Below, one piece after another: positions 11,231 through 24,279 of a stretch of 64,000 nt of DNA. The translations under genes were made by a program, and so were the position numbers. The DNA comes from Benincasa hispida. Its lineage: Eukaryota; Streptophyta; Magnoliopsida; Cucurbitales; Cucurbitaceae. Under the pieces are notes generated by a model, which did not search any database, had not been told where the DNA came from, and worked only from the letters and a program-made list of their open reading frames with translations. The stretch is from NCBI RefSeq assembly GCF_009727055.1, contig NC_052359.1, positions 62,750,387 through 62,814,386 of the forward strand. Reading direction: 5' to 3'. Each line of letters begins with the position of its first letter. Positions within the stretch are counted from its first letter, which is position 1.

Positions 11231-14200
11231 TTAGGAAATAGGAACCAGATCCCATATTCTTATTGTACCATCGTCGCTCGCTGAAGCAAGAAGCCTCTTC
11301 TCCTGACAGAATATGGATTGAAATGTTAGATAGAATGATACACATCGGTATTTTAAAGCAAAACGACAATCTAGGATAAATATGTGTAGCATCTCGTGTA
11401 GCAGAGATAATAACGTACAATCAGCCATTTGAGTTATGATAGACCAGCTAAAAGACAGTAGTTAACACTCCAAAGCAATGGGGCTGTAATTCACTGAGGT
11501 CTTCGAAGTTTCACTTGGGCAGATGATACAATTAAGTTGACATATTTTTCGTTGTTTTTATTTCTGAAGATTTAAGCTAGCTTAGGTGCATTTCAATTAA
11601 CTTACAGTACAATAGGAAATTTTTAGGATTTTAATATCTTAGATAGGTAGTGTCAGAGGGCAGCGGCCACTATAGAATTTGATTCTAGAAAATAGTATAT
11701 CAAAATCAAATGTGATTACTGATTAGTCAAAGTCCATACATGGCTAAAGTTAAATTCCAGTCATGAGCTAATCACTTAAATGCAGGTTAGTACTTAGTAG
11801 TAAACATTTTGCATTTTGAAATAAGAGCCTTACCCCTGGGCTCCATTGCACTGAATTTACATCCATGTTATGGGCCTTCTCCTTCTTAAATAGCAACTGG
11901 AATGAAGACCTATCAATCTGCGATGAGAGGGAGAGTGGTCAATACTTTTCATTTTACTAGAAAGTTCCATTACATTTTTATATCTTAAAACTAACAACAT
12001 ATATAACCAACACTAACAAGAGCATAGCTAGATGGTAAAGACATCCTCACTCCTTTAAAGAAGTTGTAGGTTCGAATCCCCAACCCAATATTTGTTGTAA
12101 TATTCTTTAAAAAAAAAAACTAATAATAAAACATATTTAACCAACAGATCATAATCGTACTAATTTATACTAAACATGACAAAAGGTTTCCAAAAGATAA
12201 GAAATAATGCTCTCCATAAAGCTACATCAGAGAAAACACAATGTCCAGTCATATTATCGTACGGATATGAGCAAATGCTAATAATAAGGTGAGGCAGGTA
12301 TTCAGTACCACTTTCTCTTGATTCTCCACAAACAAACGGATAGCATCATCAGCTGCTCCACTAGCAATTATACCGTTTCTGTTACATTCACGTGCAATAA
12401 TCATCAGCCTCAGAGATGTATGGTTAGAAATTAGAATATAAGATAAAAAGGAAAGGCCGCAAAGAACAGGTAATAAAAAAGTTACACAGGTAAAACCATA
12501 ATACATTTCCAATCAACATTTAGGGTATTTATTATTCTTAAGTGAATTTCCTGCAGCAAATAAAGTACATGCGATAAACTTTTCAACGAGCATAAATATT
12601 TGATCGTCAATGTTCAATGAGTTAACGAGCAGAGTTCACTAATTGATCTACAAATATTGGCTAGTCAAGAAACTTTTAGCATTTTAGGATAATTAATACC
12701 ATAAAAGTTGGAGTGAGATATTTTTAACTCATGGGCATCTGGTCGAATCCAGTAGTAATTACAATTTATAACTAAGCCAATTCCTTCAGATAAAGTACAT
12801 GAGGTGCAGTTTTTATTTTTTATATTTTTGGGTAGGAAAAACACCACCGTTAAGACTTCCAATTGAGGATGATCTTTACAACCCTTTGGTTTTCTTAATA
12901 CACGTGATGGCACTGCTATGATAGGAAGTGCCCCTCTCTTCTTCTCTTGATAATTTGTATTGAGGGAATAAAGGTAGCGTTCCAAGTAAGAAAGCCACTC
13001 AACTGTGTTATGGATACATTATAAATGAATGAAATATTGTCTTATCCAGGCTGTTCAGAAGCTCAAAAAATGGAGAAGAAATTAAACCAAGCACTCTATT
13101 ACTATGACCAAATTTCCACACACCTTAATTGCTTTGCTAATTACTGGAATAATTGTCTTTAAACACGGTAGCACAAGAGAAATAAAAATCTTTTATAGAC
13201 GTAAAATAACCTTACAGCAACAAAATAGTTGATTTACCTTGACCAATGAACAGAGAAAATTGTTCGATCATGATAACCAGAAAGAGTACAAGTATGCCTC
13301 CTAACAAACCAGATGAAAGAACTACCCATCAGCATGGTTACAGAAAAACAGACAAAACAATATTTTGAGAGAAATGGAGATACAAATAATGTCTCATAAA
13401 AGAAGAAACTCATTGAGTTTGCATCTCAGACTAAGCTAATCTGAAACATATAAAGATCGGTGCAACAGAACCATGTGACACAGTACAAGCTGGACAACAG
13501 CTTAACCAGAAGAGAACTACAGAAGAAACATTCTCACTTTGTCCGTGTATTTAGATGCACACAAAGACCTTTTCTCCTACATTAGCATCATGCACACCAG
13601 GACATTCGTATGCATAAACATATATATAAATACAGCAAATCATAGTAGTATAGATAAATTCAGACAAAATAAACAAATTGAAAAAATCACGTTGAAATAT
13701 TTGTTGCTCTTGATACTAAATATTTTAAATTCAAAATAGGCATCAGCAAAGAGTCCTATTAAATAAACAACATAGACACATAAACATTGGCAAGGTAAAA
13801 AATCAATAATTTTGTCGTAGAAGCAAAATCTTCAGGAAACAAGAATTCCTTTTTAACTCCTGTGACTACAAGGTTTTAATCAACAGGACCGTTCTGTTTA
13901 AATAAGTGAGATAGATTATGAATTTTCCTTTCCAAGCCAATGCTCAAATTTAAGCACAAAAACCTACCAGCCAATGTACTAACAATAAAAGGAAACATAA
14001 CGCATGCACCAAAACTAATCCGATAAACAAATTTCATTAATCCAAAGCCAAATAATAATGATTACAATATTGATGAAGTTTTTGTGTCCCTCACCATGGT
14101 GAATAGCCAGCCCCAGAATGCAACCTTGTCTCATCTATTTCCCATATTTTAAGGGTGAGATCATCACTGCAAAAGTGCACCACAGTCAAATTAGATCCAC

Positions 14201-15716
14201 CTAATGGAATAGTTTTAAAATTGGTTTGACATAATTCCTTATTAACTTCCTATGAATAAAGAAATGAGGAGAAATTAATGATTTCCAAGAAAAATTGAAG
14301 TTCTATTGCTCAACACAGCCTACCTACAGGTGACCATTTTGTCTCCAGTTGCATTAAAAGAAAGGGCCCAAACTGTAGAAGAGTGACCACTGAGAAGAAA
14401 ATTGGCATCATAATGAAGTTAAATCAAGTTAAGCTGAAGTTAACTGCCTGTGGCAATGAGGATGGATTTATAGAAATAACCATGAGAGAAAAGTGAAATA
14501 TTTATATACTTGTTAGATTCATCTAAAGTCTGAACACAGTGCCAATCATCATTGTCATCGTCACCTGCCCAAACCTGAAGTGGTTTCATCCTCATAAATT
14601 AATACCACCCATGCAAATCTGAAGTAATTTCCACACGCGGATCGAAAAAAATAACTGAAATAACATTTGAGCCATCTTAGCAGTACCTTGACAGTGTTGT
14701 CATAGCTACATGAGAATAAAAGATCCATGGTTGGGTGCCACTGAACCATTTTTACATCCTGTGTGTGTCCTTGCAACACAGAAACACATTCATACTCATT
14801 ACCTGGCAATACTTCCCAAATCCAAACGGTTCTATCTCGACTGCACGTCGCAAGCAGAGAACCAGATGCATTCCAAGATACGCATTTGATCTCATTTTCA
14901 TGACCCTAAAAGTCAACCAACGAGACAGATTTTTTCAGTGCACTGAGGCTTGAATAAGACAAGGGAAAAAAAATAGCAGATAGCCCTATCCTTATGGATC
15001 ATCAGGATAAAATCTTGCAATGAATAATGGTGTTTATATACAGTATTTGATAGGAAATACTACCTCTAGAGTGGAAACGCATTCATAATCACCCCCTATA
15101 TTCTCCCAAATAGCTGTGGTGGCATCAAAGCTTGCAGTGGCCAATAATTTACCGTTTGGTGACCAAGCGCATGACCTAACAGTTCTAGTATGCGTTTCTT
15201 CCAAAACTGCCTGCAAATAACACTACATTAGCATTTGAGCTCCCAATGTCAAACACCTAAGATTTCGATGAAGTATCTCATAATCAAAAGGAAAATAAAA
15301 AATTGCATCAAACAAAAGGAACTCTTGTAAGATGAGAAACTTTCTCGGATGTTAGTCGTCTTCCGTTTAGGTTAGTCGTCTAAACCCAAATATCACAGTA
15401 AAAATACCAACTCGACGAACAATTTCTAATGAACTAAAATGATTACATCCATGTTAAAATCCAATACCACACGAGCACTAATAACTATCGATTCAACAAA
15501 AATCGACTGATGAAATAGAACCTTGCAATTCCACGAACCAGAGGACGGACTTTGCTCCCAGATACGGACGGTTTTATCGCCGCTGCAGGAAGCAAAAACA
15601 AGTGGAATTCCTCCAACTCCGGTGGCGGGATTCCATGCCAGATTCCATACCCTATCAGTGTGACCTTCAAGCTTCGCAGTCTCCTTGAGCTCGAATCGGT
15701 CATCCCAAAGCTCCAT
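11231..15716 (-). CDS. CIA1: CIA1, WD40 cytosolic Fe-S cluster assembly protein
   Basis: CIA1 (CIAO1 in animals) is a seven-bladed WD40 propeller. With MMS19 and the MIP18-type protein AE7 it forms the CIA targeting complex, which hands [4Fe-4S] clusters to cytosolic and nuclear apoproteins. Exons on the minus strand: 15,716-15,522; 15,210-15,064; 14,905-14,687; 14,574-14,510; 14,389-14,324; 14,166-14,095; 13,300-13,238; 12,378-12,309; 11,917-11,834; 11,302-11,231. All introns are GT-AG, phases agree, and the 1,053-nt coding sequence gives 350 residues, close to Arabidopsis CIA1. WD signatures include [79 protein letters not shown] and [13 protein letters not shown]. The ATG at 15,716 ([10 protein letters not shown]) fits the family N-terminus. 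No frameshift or stop is seen. The exon 8 donor could instead be three bases earlier (12,312). No TATA box was recognised upstream. Confidence 0.95.
12020..12120 (+). mobile_element. tRNA-derived SINE in CIA1 intron 8
   Basis: A pol III-type A box (TAGCTAGATGG, 12,025-12,035) and a perfect B box (GGTTCGAATCC, 12,069-12,079) lie 33 bp apart, with an A-rich tail ending near 12,119. This is the structure of a plant tRNA-derived SINE. It has no full cloverleaf, so it is not a tRNA gene. It lies antisense to CIA1 within intron 8 (11,918-12,308). The flanks 'actaaca' and 'actaata' may be a decayed target duplication. Confidence 0.7.
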
Positions 15717-17839
15717 CACAAGAATGGCCAAATCTCCAGTAAAACGGGAAAATTATCAAGCCCTTGGTCCGCAAGTATTGGAGACTCTGCAGCTCAGCTG
15801 TAATGGCCAGCGGAGGGATCAGCACGCGCCGCCGCGGATTCTCTCCCCAACGAGTCGTCCGCTTACGGAGAATTACGCATTAATGAACTAAGGCAATTAT
15901 TCCACGGCTCTATTGAATCAGAAATTGGAATTGTGCTTTTAAAAGGTGTAATTTTGATATATTTAGAAGTTAAAGTGATAATTAAGGAATTTCCTGGGTT
16001 AAATTATCAATAATTTTTTTTAACGTTTTGACTATTTAATCCGTGAACTTTAAAAACGAAAAAGAAAATAATTTTATATATCTAATATAAGATAATACGA
16101 CAATCAATGGTGTGTTTAATTTAAAAAATATATCATTTTACAAAGAATAGAAGAATTTGGCGACCATTTAAAATAGGTTTTAAAGTGTATTTTAAACCGT
16201 TCGGATCAAAATTATTTAAATAAAAATATTTTTTTTAAAAAATACATTTTTTAAGTCAATCCAAACAAATCTAAAATCAATATGTCGAAGTATTATTTAT
16301 AAGCTACAATTTTAAAAAAATCAAATTATTTCTAAATTGGATGTATATTAATTTTGAGTGATTAATACATGTACTTGACAAAACTGATTTTTAAAAATTT
16401 TCAAATTCACTTTCAATCATATTCTTAATTATTTAAAATTAATTTTTTAATAAATATTTAAATTCAAATTTGATGGTATTGAAATCATTTGTAAACATGT
16501 AAAAGAAAATATCAAACTGATTTTAAATGCTCAAATGCATGTTTAAAAATTATTTTGAATATGATAAATACGATTTTAGCTATTTTGAAATCTCTACACA
16601 TATCATATTATAGATCTGTAAACATATATATTATTATTATTATGCTATGCTTGGGACTTGTGCAATTACAATATTTTCTTTGATTTTTAGGTAATTTTAG
16701 ATATTACAATTACAAATCTTTTAGTACTTATATGTTGATAGTTTGATTATATACTCTTACGGTGATTGAAATACAAAAAGAAAAAAAGTCTTAAATTTTC
16801 ATTTAAAGCGCGTTTGGTGCACAGATTTTGAATCTTAAGCATGTGAATATTAAACCCAAAAGTTAAGTTGGGAGGTTTAGGTAACCTGAGTTTAGAGTTG
16901 TGTTTCGTCAAAGTTTAAGAAACTTGTGTGTTTGGAGTAACTTAGGAAACCTGGAAATGGAGAGCAAATGTATAAATCTTGAGTTTGTGAAATATTTTAT
17001 TGTAATTAATAAATAGTTATATTTTAGATTAGTTCATACTTGTCATCTTGATTATTTTAATATAGTTAAGTTCAAAATAAATTAAAAAGTTTAGAAAAAT
17101 ATTCGTTTTTTATATTAATTTGAAATATAGATGTGACTAAATTTATAATTTTATTTAATTTATTATTTCAGTAATTTGGTATTTTGATTACTAGATTTGG
17201 ATATAAAATTTCATGAACTTTTGTCACTTTAACTAATTTGAAAATGATTGGATTTTTTATCATAACATGCTAACTTCAAATTGAAATAAACTAGTATTTT
17301 AGTTTTATATTCAATTATTGAAAAATTATAATTACATTTGAGGAAACAAAAAAAATCATAAAGTTTGAGTTTTAATTTTTATTTGGTGCTAAGCTCGTTT
17401 TAATTCTTTATGTTTAAAAAAAATAATCCTAATCTTCGAGTAGTTAATTGACCAATGGAAAAAAATGAAAATATTAAACTAAATTATGACTTGCTATACG
17501 TATAGCTTAAATAAATATACCTAATTAAACAATTAGAGTCTAATAAGGTATTATTTTACACAAAAATATGATCCACTTTTCTTTTTCAGCTTTTGGCATG
17601 TAAGGGAAGACTTTTTTATTATAAATTTTTCAAAACAATTTTCTTTCTAGAACCTATACAAGCAAGGAAAATATCTTCAAAACTTTGAAAAATTGTTGCC
17701 CTCATAAATGAAACCAAGAATCAACGAGAAGCTTTAAAGAAGAAAACGAGATATATTTTTTAAAGAAAGAGAACATGAGGTATATTTGATATATATATAT
17801 ATATATATATATAGCACTATATATTGAATTTTCTATAAA
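15717..17839. other. CIA1 upstream region and AT-rich intergenic DNA
   Basis: The first ~180 bp upstream of the CIA1 ATG are relatively GC-rich (around 15,800-15,870) and probably hold its 5' UTR and core promoter. I could not identify specific elements. From ~15,950 the sequence is AT-rich and non-coding, ending in a TA microsatellite (~17,788-17,812). Confidence 0.5.
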
Positions 17840-18380
17840 TAAATTGTTGGGTTTTATGTCCTAAAACTCATGGTTTGTAAACAATAAACTTATTTTGTAA
17901 ATCGACAAAGTTGTTATTGAATATATGAATTGTTTATTTCGTTTTAGATTTAACTCCAATTAACTAAAAGATCCATGACTATTTCATGAGTACTTGAACT
18001 TTATGTGGAGACATAAGAGTGGATTAGATTTGAGTAAATAGTCAAAATGGTCCATGGTATACGAATAAGGTTGGGTGTCTTATTCTAGTAACACTATTGG
18101 ATGCGGCCCACTCTATAGTTGTTATAATTGTTGTAAAGTGCTACAAACGAAGCGGGGGCATCCTATGCAATGAGTTTGCATAAGATCGGACCAAGAATTA
18201 AGTCACTCATACTTTATAACACTATTTAATGTTTAGGACTGATTATTTCAAAGCGATGACCTAGGTAATTTGAACTTAATCCTAAGTTAACTAAGAAATC
18301 TTGTTTATTCAGGATTATCTTTAGATTTGCATGGGTGAGGGTTGGCTCAACAACACCGGCTCAATAAGCATCCCATTTTA

Positions 18381-20591
18381 TGTTGGGATTGGTGTCCTAA
18401 TTCTCCCAGAGTCTCGTTGTTTTGTAAAGATACACATTGTTCAATGAATAAAATAAGTGTTATTTAATTCTGGCATTTACTCATATCCAATAAACAAAGC
18501 TCCTTGGCTATCTTATGTGAACTTAAGCATGTATATGTGATATACAGTGATCATGCCTTAAGTGATAACCTAAATAGGTCTGTAGTATAAGGATTAAGGT
18601 AGGATACTTTGATCTTGGTGACACTACGGATACCACCCGCTTTGTAGAAGTTTGCAAGTGTTTGTAAACTAATACAGATGGTAGATCTGACCATTCATGT
18701 GAGAGTGCGAGCGGGGGTGTCCTATACAAAGAGTTTGTTATAAGACCTACATCACGAGATGACTAACTCTATATATAACGTCGTTGATATTAGAGAGACT
18801 TGCATCTCACCTAAACAGAAGGTGACATGACTTCAATCCTGAGTGTTTTGGAAACTCCTGCCTTTGAGAGGCGGTCTTTTTGATTAGTATGGGTGAGAGT
18901 GGCCAGATTGCCAACTCAACATGCCTACCTTTTTGGGGACTTGTCTGATCTGGGAGCTGGGAACTCAATCCACAAGATGTAATTCACTCCTTTCCCGAAG
19001 TAGGGATAAGTAGAAAGATTGTTCCTTAAAGGCTGATTTCGGGGCTTGAACATAGTGGCCACAACTTCTCTTTGGAAGAGAAGACTCAGTCATAGTTAGG
19101 ATATGACTTATGTTCATTAGAGAGATCAGTGGTACTTAAGGAGACAGATGTAACTACAGGGGTATAATGGTTATTGGCCTAGCTGTACTTATAAGCAATC
19201 TGTGAAAGGTTGTCGCACTGCTATTGGTTAAGATGACACATAATATATCTGTGCGTAAGGAGAGTTCAAACTTTAGTCTTTTTGTGGAGTGCCTGGCGTT
19301 TAATGAGATGGTGGAATCCGTGACTAAAAAGAGTTTTATCAGTTATTCACGTACAATTGGAGCTTCTCGAGCTACAGGTCCATGAGGTCCCCTCGGAGCT
19401 CAATGGATTCAGTTTGAATGATCAGTTCTTGGTGTTGATTTGAAATGTTCAAATTTGACAAAAGGTATTTTGATTATATATGAATATAATCGGTATGATG
19501 TTAGATAATCTAGGTGGAGGAATTAATGTAATGAGATTTACATTAAGTACCATGGAATAGAAAAAGAAATATGGTTTATATGTTTCATGAGATGAAATAT
19601 TAAAACTATAGGTTATAAATATAGTAGGATAAGTTAGTTATCATTTATATTTATAATAATATTAATTATATGGATATTAATTCTTTTTCTTTAATACGAA
19701 GTTAGTGGATGGTTATTATTCATGGTAACCGTGAGTTTAAAAGGAAAGTGGTTTTCCTATTTTTGAAAAGAAGTTTTACAAAAAGGCTGATAAATTTTTT
19801 TTTGAGTTTTCTCTCTCGCGCAAAAAAAAACTCACGGAGTTTTCAAGTAAATACGGATTTACTAAACGACGGCTGAGCGAGCTAAACGATCGTGCAATGG
19901 TGAACTAAACGATCGTGTAGTTTTTACTAAACGATCGCATAGTTTTTCTAGACGATTGCTTGCCCGAAGTAAACGATCGTGTAGTGTCTGTAGGCGACAG
20001 AGGGAGCTAAACGATTGTATAGCTTTTTGCTAGATGATCGCTTAGCTTTATCTAAACAATGAGCATCGACCTATATGATAAGTTCTTGCCATCTCCCACT
20101 TGCCCAATTTGGTACACGATTGGTGTTTCACTCCTTCATCTTCCTCATTCCAAGTCCGAATAGAGCCCACCCTCTAGATTCTCACATCAAGAATACCAAG
20201 GTAGCCTTATTGGTGGTGTCAGACTCAACTCGACACTATCGAGGTTTTCTGGAGGTCGTTCGTGTTGTTACTGAGGAGTTCGTGATCGAGGCGATCGTTG
20301 AGGACGAGCGCGAAGTGTCCATGCTGTGTTCATTATTGTGTTGCGGTCGTGTAGATCGAATGTTTGAGGTTGCTATTGTTCAAGCGTTCGTGAGCAAGGA
20401 TCGTGGAGCCGAGGCGACAAATGTTCGTAAAGTTCTTCCTTGTTCATTTGTTGTTCATGCTGTAATTTCTACATTTTATTTGTATACCCGCTTGTTTGAA
20501 GTTGACTGTAAATGTTTTGTTCATTCATGATTGTGATTTGGAATAGTCTTGTTTCGCTGCTCATGGAAATCTCATATCTGATTTCCTTCAA
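18381..20591 (+). mobile_element. Copia LTR (C-type) nested in the D-type LTR
   Basis: The LTR starts TGTTGGGATTGGTGTCC and ends TTCCTTCA, then AT and a tRNA-iMet binding site. It is 2,211 bp long and related to the LTRs at 34,977 and 39,395. Its 3' portion holds an array of CGATCG-centred units (19,860-20,062). An open frame of 151 codons at 20,075-20,530 lies inside the LTR and has no recognisable domain. Confidence 0.8.
19860..20062. repeat. CGATCG dyad array in LTR
   Basis: Units of the form CTAAACGATCGTGTAG recur with variation. Four contain exact CGATCG, with several one-base variants such as ACGATTG and ATGATCG. Each exact unit is nearly self-complementary. Confidence 0.85.
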
Positions 20592-20593
20592 TT

Positions 20594-20605
20594 GGTATCA
20601 GAGTC
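20594..20605 (+). other. Primer binding site (tRNA-iMet)
   Basis: TGGTATCAGAGT lies two bases after the LTR end and matches the canonical TGGTATCAGAGC except for the last base. Confidence 0.85.
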
Positions 20606-20635
20606 AAGTTACGATCTTGGGACCTGTGGTTTAAG

Positions 20636-21950
20636 ATGTCGCATGTCCCGCAGACCCAGACTCTCCAGATGACCCTCAAACACTTTAGCCGTGAGGGCCT
20701 TTTAAAAGGATCAACAACGTTGTGCTCCGATGCGATCTTCGTGACTATTACATCACCGCAATGCACAAATCTCCCTGATCAGGTGATATTTTCGTTCTAT
20801 GTGCTTACCCCGACGATGACTCCGAGGTTCCTTTGAATTTGCCATAGCCTCATTGTTATCACAATAAAGAGTGATAGGCAAATCCATATTTGGAACAACT
20901 TCCAAATCTGAAAGAAACTTCCTTAGCCAAAAAACCTTCTTAGCTGCTTCACAAGCCGTTGCGTATTTGCCTTCCATAGTGGAGTCCGTGATGCATCCTT
21001 GCTTGATGTTTTGCCAGACTACAGTCCCTCTATTCAGAGTAAACACTGACCCCGATGTCGATTTATGAAAATCTCGATCGGTCTGAAAGTCAGAGTCCGT
21101 GTATCCTGTAAGGATCAGATCCTTATCTCTATACATAAGCATATAGTCCATCTTCTCCGAAGATACTTGAGGATCGTCTCGACCGTCGTCCAGTGATCAA
21201 ATCCTGGATTGGACTGATACCGACTGACAATCCCTACTGCATGGCAAATGTTGGGTCGAGTACACAACATTGCATACATCAAGCTTTCTACAGCAGAAAC
21301 ATAGGGAATTCATCTTATCTCCTCAACTTCTTGAGGTATCTTAGGACATTGATCCTTAAACAAAACGATTCCATGCCTGAAGGGTAACAAACCCCTCTTG
21401 AAATCCTACATCCTGTACCAGATCAACATTTGATCAATGTACGATGCCTGAGACAGGGCTAACGTTTGTGCTTGCGATCCCAAATAATCTGGATCCTGAG
21501 AACATATTATGCCTCACCCAAATCTTTCATTTGGAACTGGGCAGCTAGCCAACTCTTAATGACAGTCATATACCCTACATCATTCCCAATGAGTAGGATA
21601 TCATCCACATACAGTACCAGGAAAGCTACTGAGTTGTTGATGATCTTCTTGTAAACACAAGACTCATCAACATTTTGGTCAAAGCCAAACGACTTGATAG
21701 TAGTGTCAAATCCGATGTTCTGAGATTTAGATGCTTGTTTCAGCCCATAAATGGACCTATTAAGCTTTCAAACTTTTTGCTCTTGATCTGGAACTACGAA
21801 CCCCTCTAGTTGAGTCATATAGATGGTCTTCTCAAGATTACCATTAAGAAAGGCAGTCTTGACATCCATTTGTCATATTTCATAATCATAAAATACGGCT
21901 ATGAACAGGAGAATCCTAATAGACTTCAGCATGACAACAGGTGATGAGAC
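20636..21950 (-). pseudogene. Copia pol fragment: RT, RNase H, C-terminus
   Basis: The minus strand carries the 3' half of a Ty1/copia polyprotein. Decayed reverse transcriptase (~21,950-21,150) closely matches 46,316-47,040, sharing the block that encodes YAVGIVSRYQSNPG-type sequence. Ribonuclease H follows at ~21,151-20,753, with GYTDSDFQTDRD, STSGSVFTLN and LYCDNNEAMANSKEP. The polyprotein C-terminus ends near 20,636 (EHNVVDPF, then a frameshifted KALTAKV-like block). Frameshifts and stops break the RT part. The fragment points towards the end of the plus-strand LTR immediately to its left, an arrangement not possible in a normal element. Confidence 0.85.
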
Positions 21951-23212
21951 CAATTATTCATTAGAGGATCAGTGGGATTTAAGGAGCAAGATATAATCTT
22001 GGTGGTAAAACAGCTTTTGACCCAACCGTTATTACGAAAAACCTGTGAAGGATTAACTTACTAATCATGGTTATACCGAGTAGACATAATATATCTACAG
22101 TGAGGGGAGTGTAACTACTAGGCTTTAGTGGAGTGACCCGATAGTTAACGAATGGTGGTTAATTAGGTTAAAGAGTTTAGCCAGTTAATTGCAGATCGTT
22201 GGAGCCTATGATCTATAGGTCCATGAGGTCCCCCTACTAGCTTATATAATACTAAACCTTATAACAGTGTGACGAATGAATTTGAAGTATTCAAATTCGA
22301 TTTTTGGAGAAAAGCATTAAATATATACGATATATTTAACCTAATATTTAATTATGAATAAAGAGAGAGAAAATAGGAGATATTTAAATAAGATTTAAAT
22401 ATCAAGATTATGAATAGGGATCCATATAAATTGGGATTAGTGTTGGATTTAATATTAAATTAAATTAATTAAATTGCTTAATTATTTATTTAATATTAAT
22501 TTAATTTTAAAATTGATTATTGGAATTAATTTTGAAATTAAATGGAATTAGTCAAAATTGCATTAAAAGTCAAATTGTTGACTAGATAAAAAATGCAATG
22601 GAAGTCAAATTATTGACTTTTGAAAGTCAAAAAGTCAAATTTGTTGAATTTGGACTTTTAGAGTCAAACTTTGACCAAGTTAGTGGAAAGATCCAACACT
22701 TGTGAGTGGGAAATTTCAACTATTGTATTGCTAAGTGCTCTCTTCATTTGAAGACACTTACCTCACTTAATCCCACTTTGAGTTGGTGGATTTTTTAGTG
22801 TCAAATTCTCATCAAACTCAAAGTTGCATGTTTTGTATGTAATGGTGTTTAAAAGGGAGTGTTTATTGAATTTAAAAAACTCTTGGGCGTAGTGGAAATT
22901 GATGAGATTATGTGATAATCTCATCCCTTTTCTCTCTCAAAGTTTTAGTTTTTTCCTTTCCATATTAATCACCCACCGGATCCCACCATCCCGTTCTTAG
23001 GCTGGAGAATAGTCGAGAAGATCTCGTGGTGGTCTACAAACTGTTCACGAGGAGATTGGAGCTAATTTTGAGAAGATTCAAAGTCTACGAAGGTTATATT
23101 CTTTTTCCCCTTTTATTTGTTTCAATTGCATGCTTATCTTTGTAATTAACCTAATTAGAATACTTTAGATACATTTTTCTTCTACTGCACATGTGTTCAT
23201 TCCATCATAAAT

Positions 23213-24091
23213 CAATTTATATTTGATAAGTGCATGAACAATACAATTTGTATAATATATTCTTATATACCGACCAATATATTTTATGTATATTTACATT
23301 TTTTAGTATATTTGTAAACACGCAAAAAAACAAACTATGGTATATGTGATGTATATTTACATTTTCGACTATATTGCCAATATATTCAACATATACTTGA
23401 GATCTCAATAAATAGGTGATCAATTTTTAACTAGTAAAAATAGAAAATAAATGAATTCTCCTAAAATACAGAAATAATTAATTTTAAACAAAGAAGGAAA
23501 GAGAGAGAAATAAAAACGATAATCTATTAATAATTATTATTAAAAAAAAAAACTCCAAAAGAAAAAAAAATTAAAAGAAAGAGTAAGTGTATTTTAAAAA
23601 TTATGATTGTAATTAAACTAAGAACCTCTTTGGAATGACTTAGCCGGAGGGGCAGCCGGAAGTGGCCTGAGGCGGTCGCCAGAGTTGGTAGCTGACGACG
23701 ATTTTCAGAGGTAGTGGTTAGAGTTGGCCAATGGCAATCACCGGAGGTGGTGTTTGGAATTTGGTCGACAAATTTCTTGGAATAAATTAGAGAAAGAACA
23801 AGAAAAAAAAAATAAGATAACCCATGGGTTTAAATAGTAACACTGTTCAAACTCATGCGAAAATGATGTAGAAAGCCATGACTTCCTAAATCATTACTCT
23901 AAACAAGGGTTGAACTTATGATACCTAACTCATCCAATCCTAACCCTTGAAACTGAAAAAACAGCCACCCGACGAATGGTAATAGGATCAGAAGCTCCGA
24001 TGAACCATGACAAGAACAGAGATTTTGGTGAATTGTGATAGGAACAATGTCTCTAAAATCGTAGCAATGAACGAGAAACCTACAAAATAGA
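23213..24091. other. Intergenic or old repeat DNA, no gene seen
   Basis: The stretch is AT-rich except for a G-rich patch at ~23,640-23,770 with repeated GGAGGTGG-like words. I see no convincing reading frame or terminal repeats. Confidence 0.5.
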
Positions 24092-24279
24092 TGATGGGGT
24101 TGATGCTCTAAATCTCGTAGGGTCCTATAGTTTGTAAATATATTGAACAGACTCATTGTTTATTTAATAAAATATATGATATTTTATTCATATTTTAGTT
24201 GCATTAACCATAAAAAATAAACTAACATCCAAGGTTATCTTGTAACTTAAACATGTATGTAGAGACATACGGGTGAATC
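24092..24279 (+). mobile_element. A-type copia LTR, left part
   Basis: This starts TGATGGGGTTGATGC, matching the start of the LTRs at 34,977 and 39,395, and runs to the GAATC duplication at 24,275-24,279. The LTR resumes at 34,316 after the inserted copia element. The two sides read continuously against the other LTR copies ('acatgtatgt..gacat' then 'gataaccta..tggtctgtagta'). Confidence 0.75.

Larger units (their letters stand above)
17845..23207 (+). mobile_element. D-type copia LTR, solo, split by nested insertion
   Basis: An LTR starting TGTTGGGTTTTATGTCC at 17,845 ends ATTCCATCA at 23,207 and is flanked by TAAAT duplications (17,840-17,844 and 23,208-23,212). The first part (to ~18,380) and last part (from ~21,945) match the left and right parts of the LTR at 24,280-26,287. 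The middle is occupied by another LTR and a copia pol fragment. About 170 bp of the LTR are missing at the nested junction. No internal region of this element's own is present, so it is best read as a solo LTR. Confidence 0.8.

Noticed and set aside
15717..15731. Upstream in-frame TTG as CIA1 start
   Set aside because: It adds five residues but needs a non-ATG start. The ATG at 15,716 fits the family N-terminus.
20075..20530. 151-codon open frame inside an LTR
   Set aside because: It lies within a non-coding LTR, shows no domain, and related LTR copies do not keep it open.
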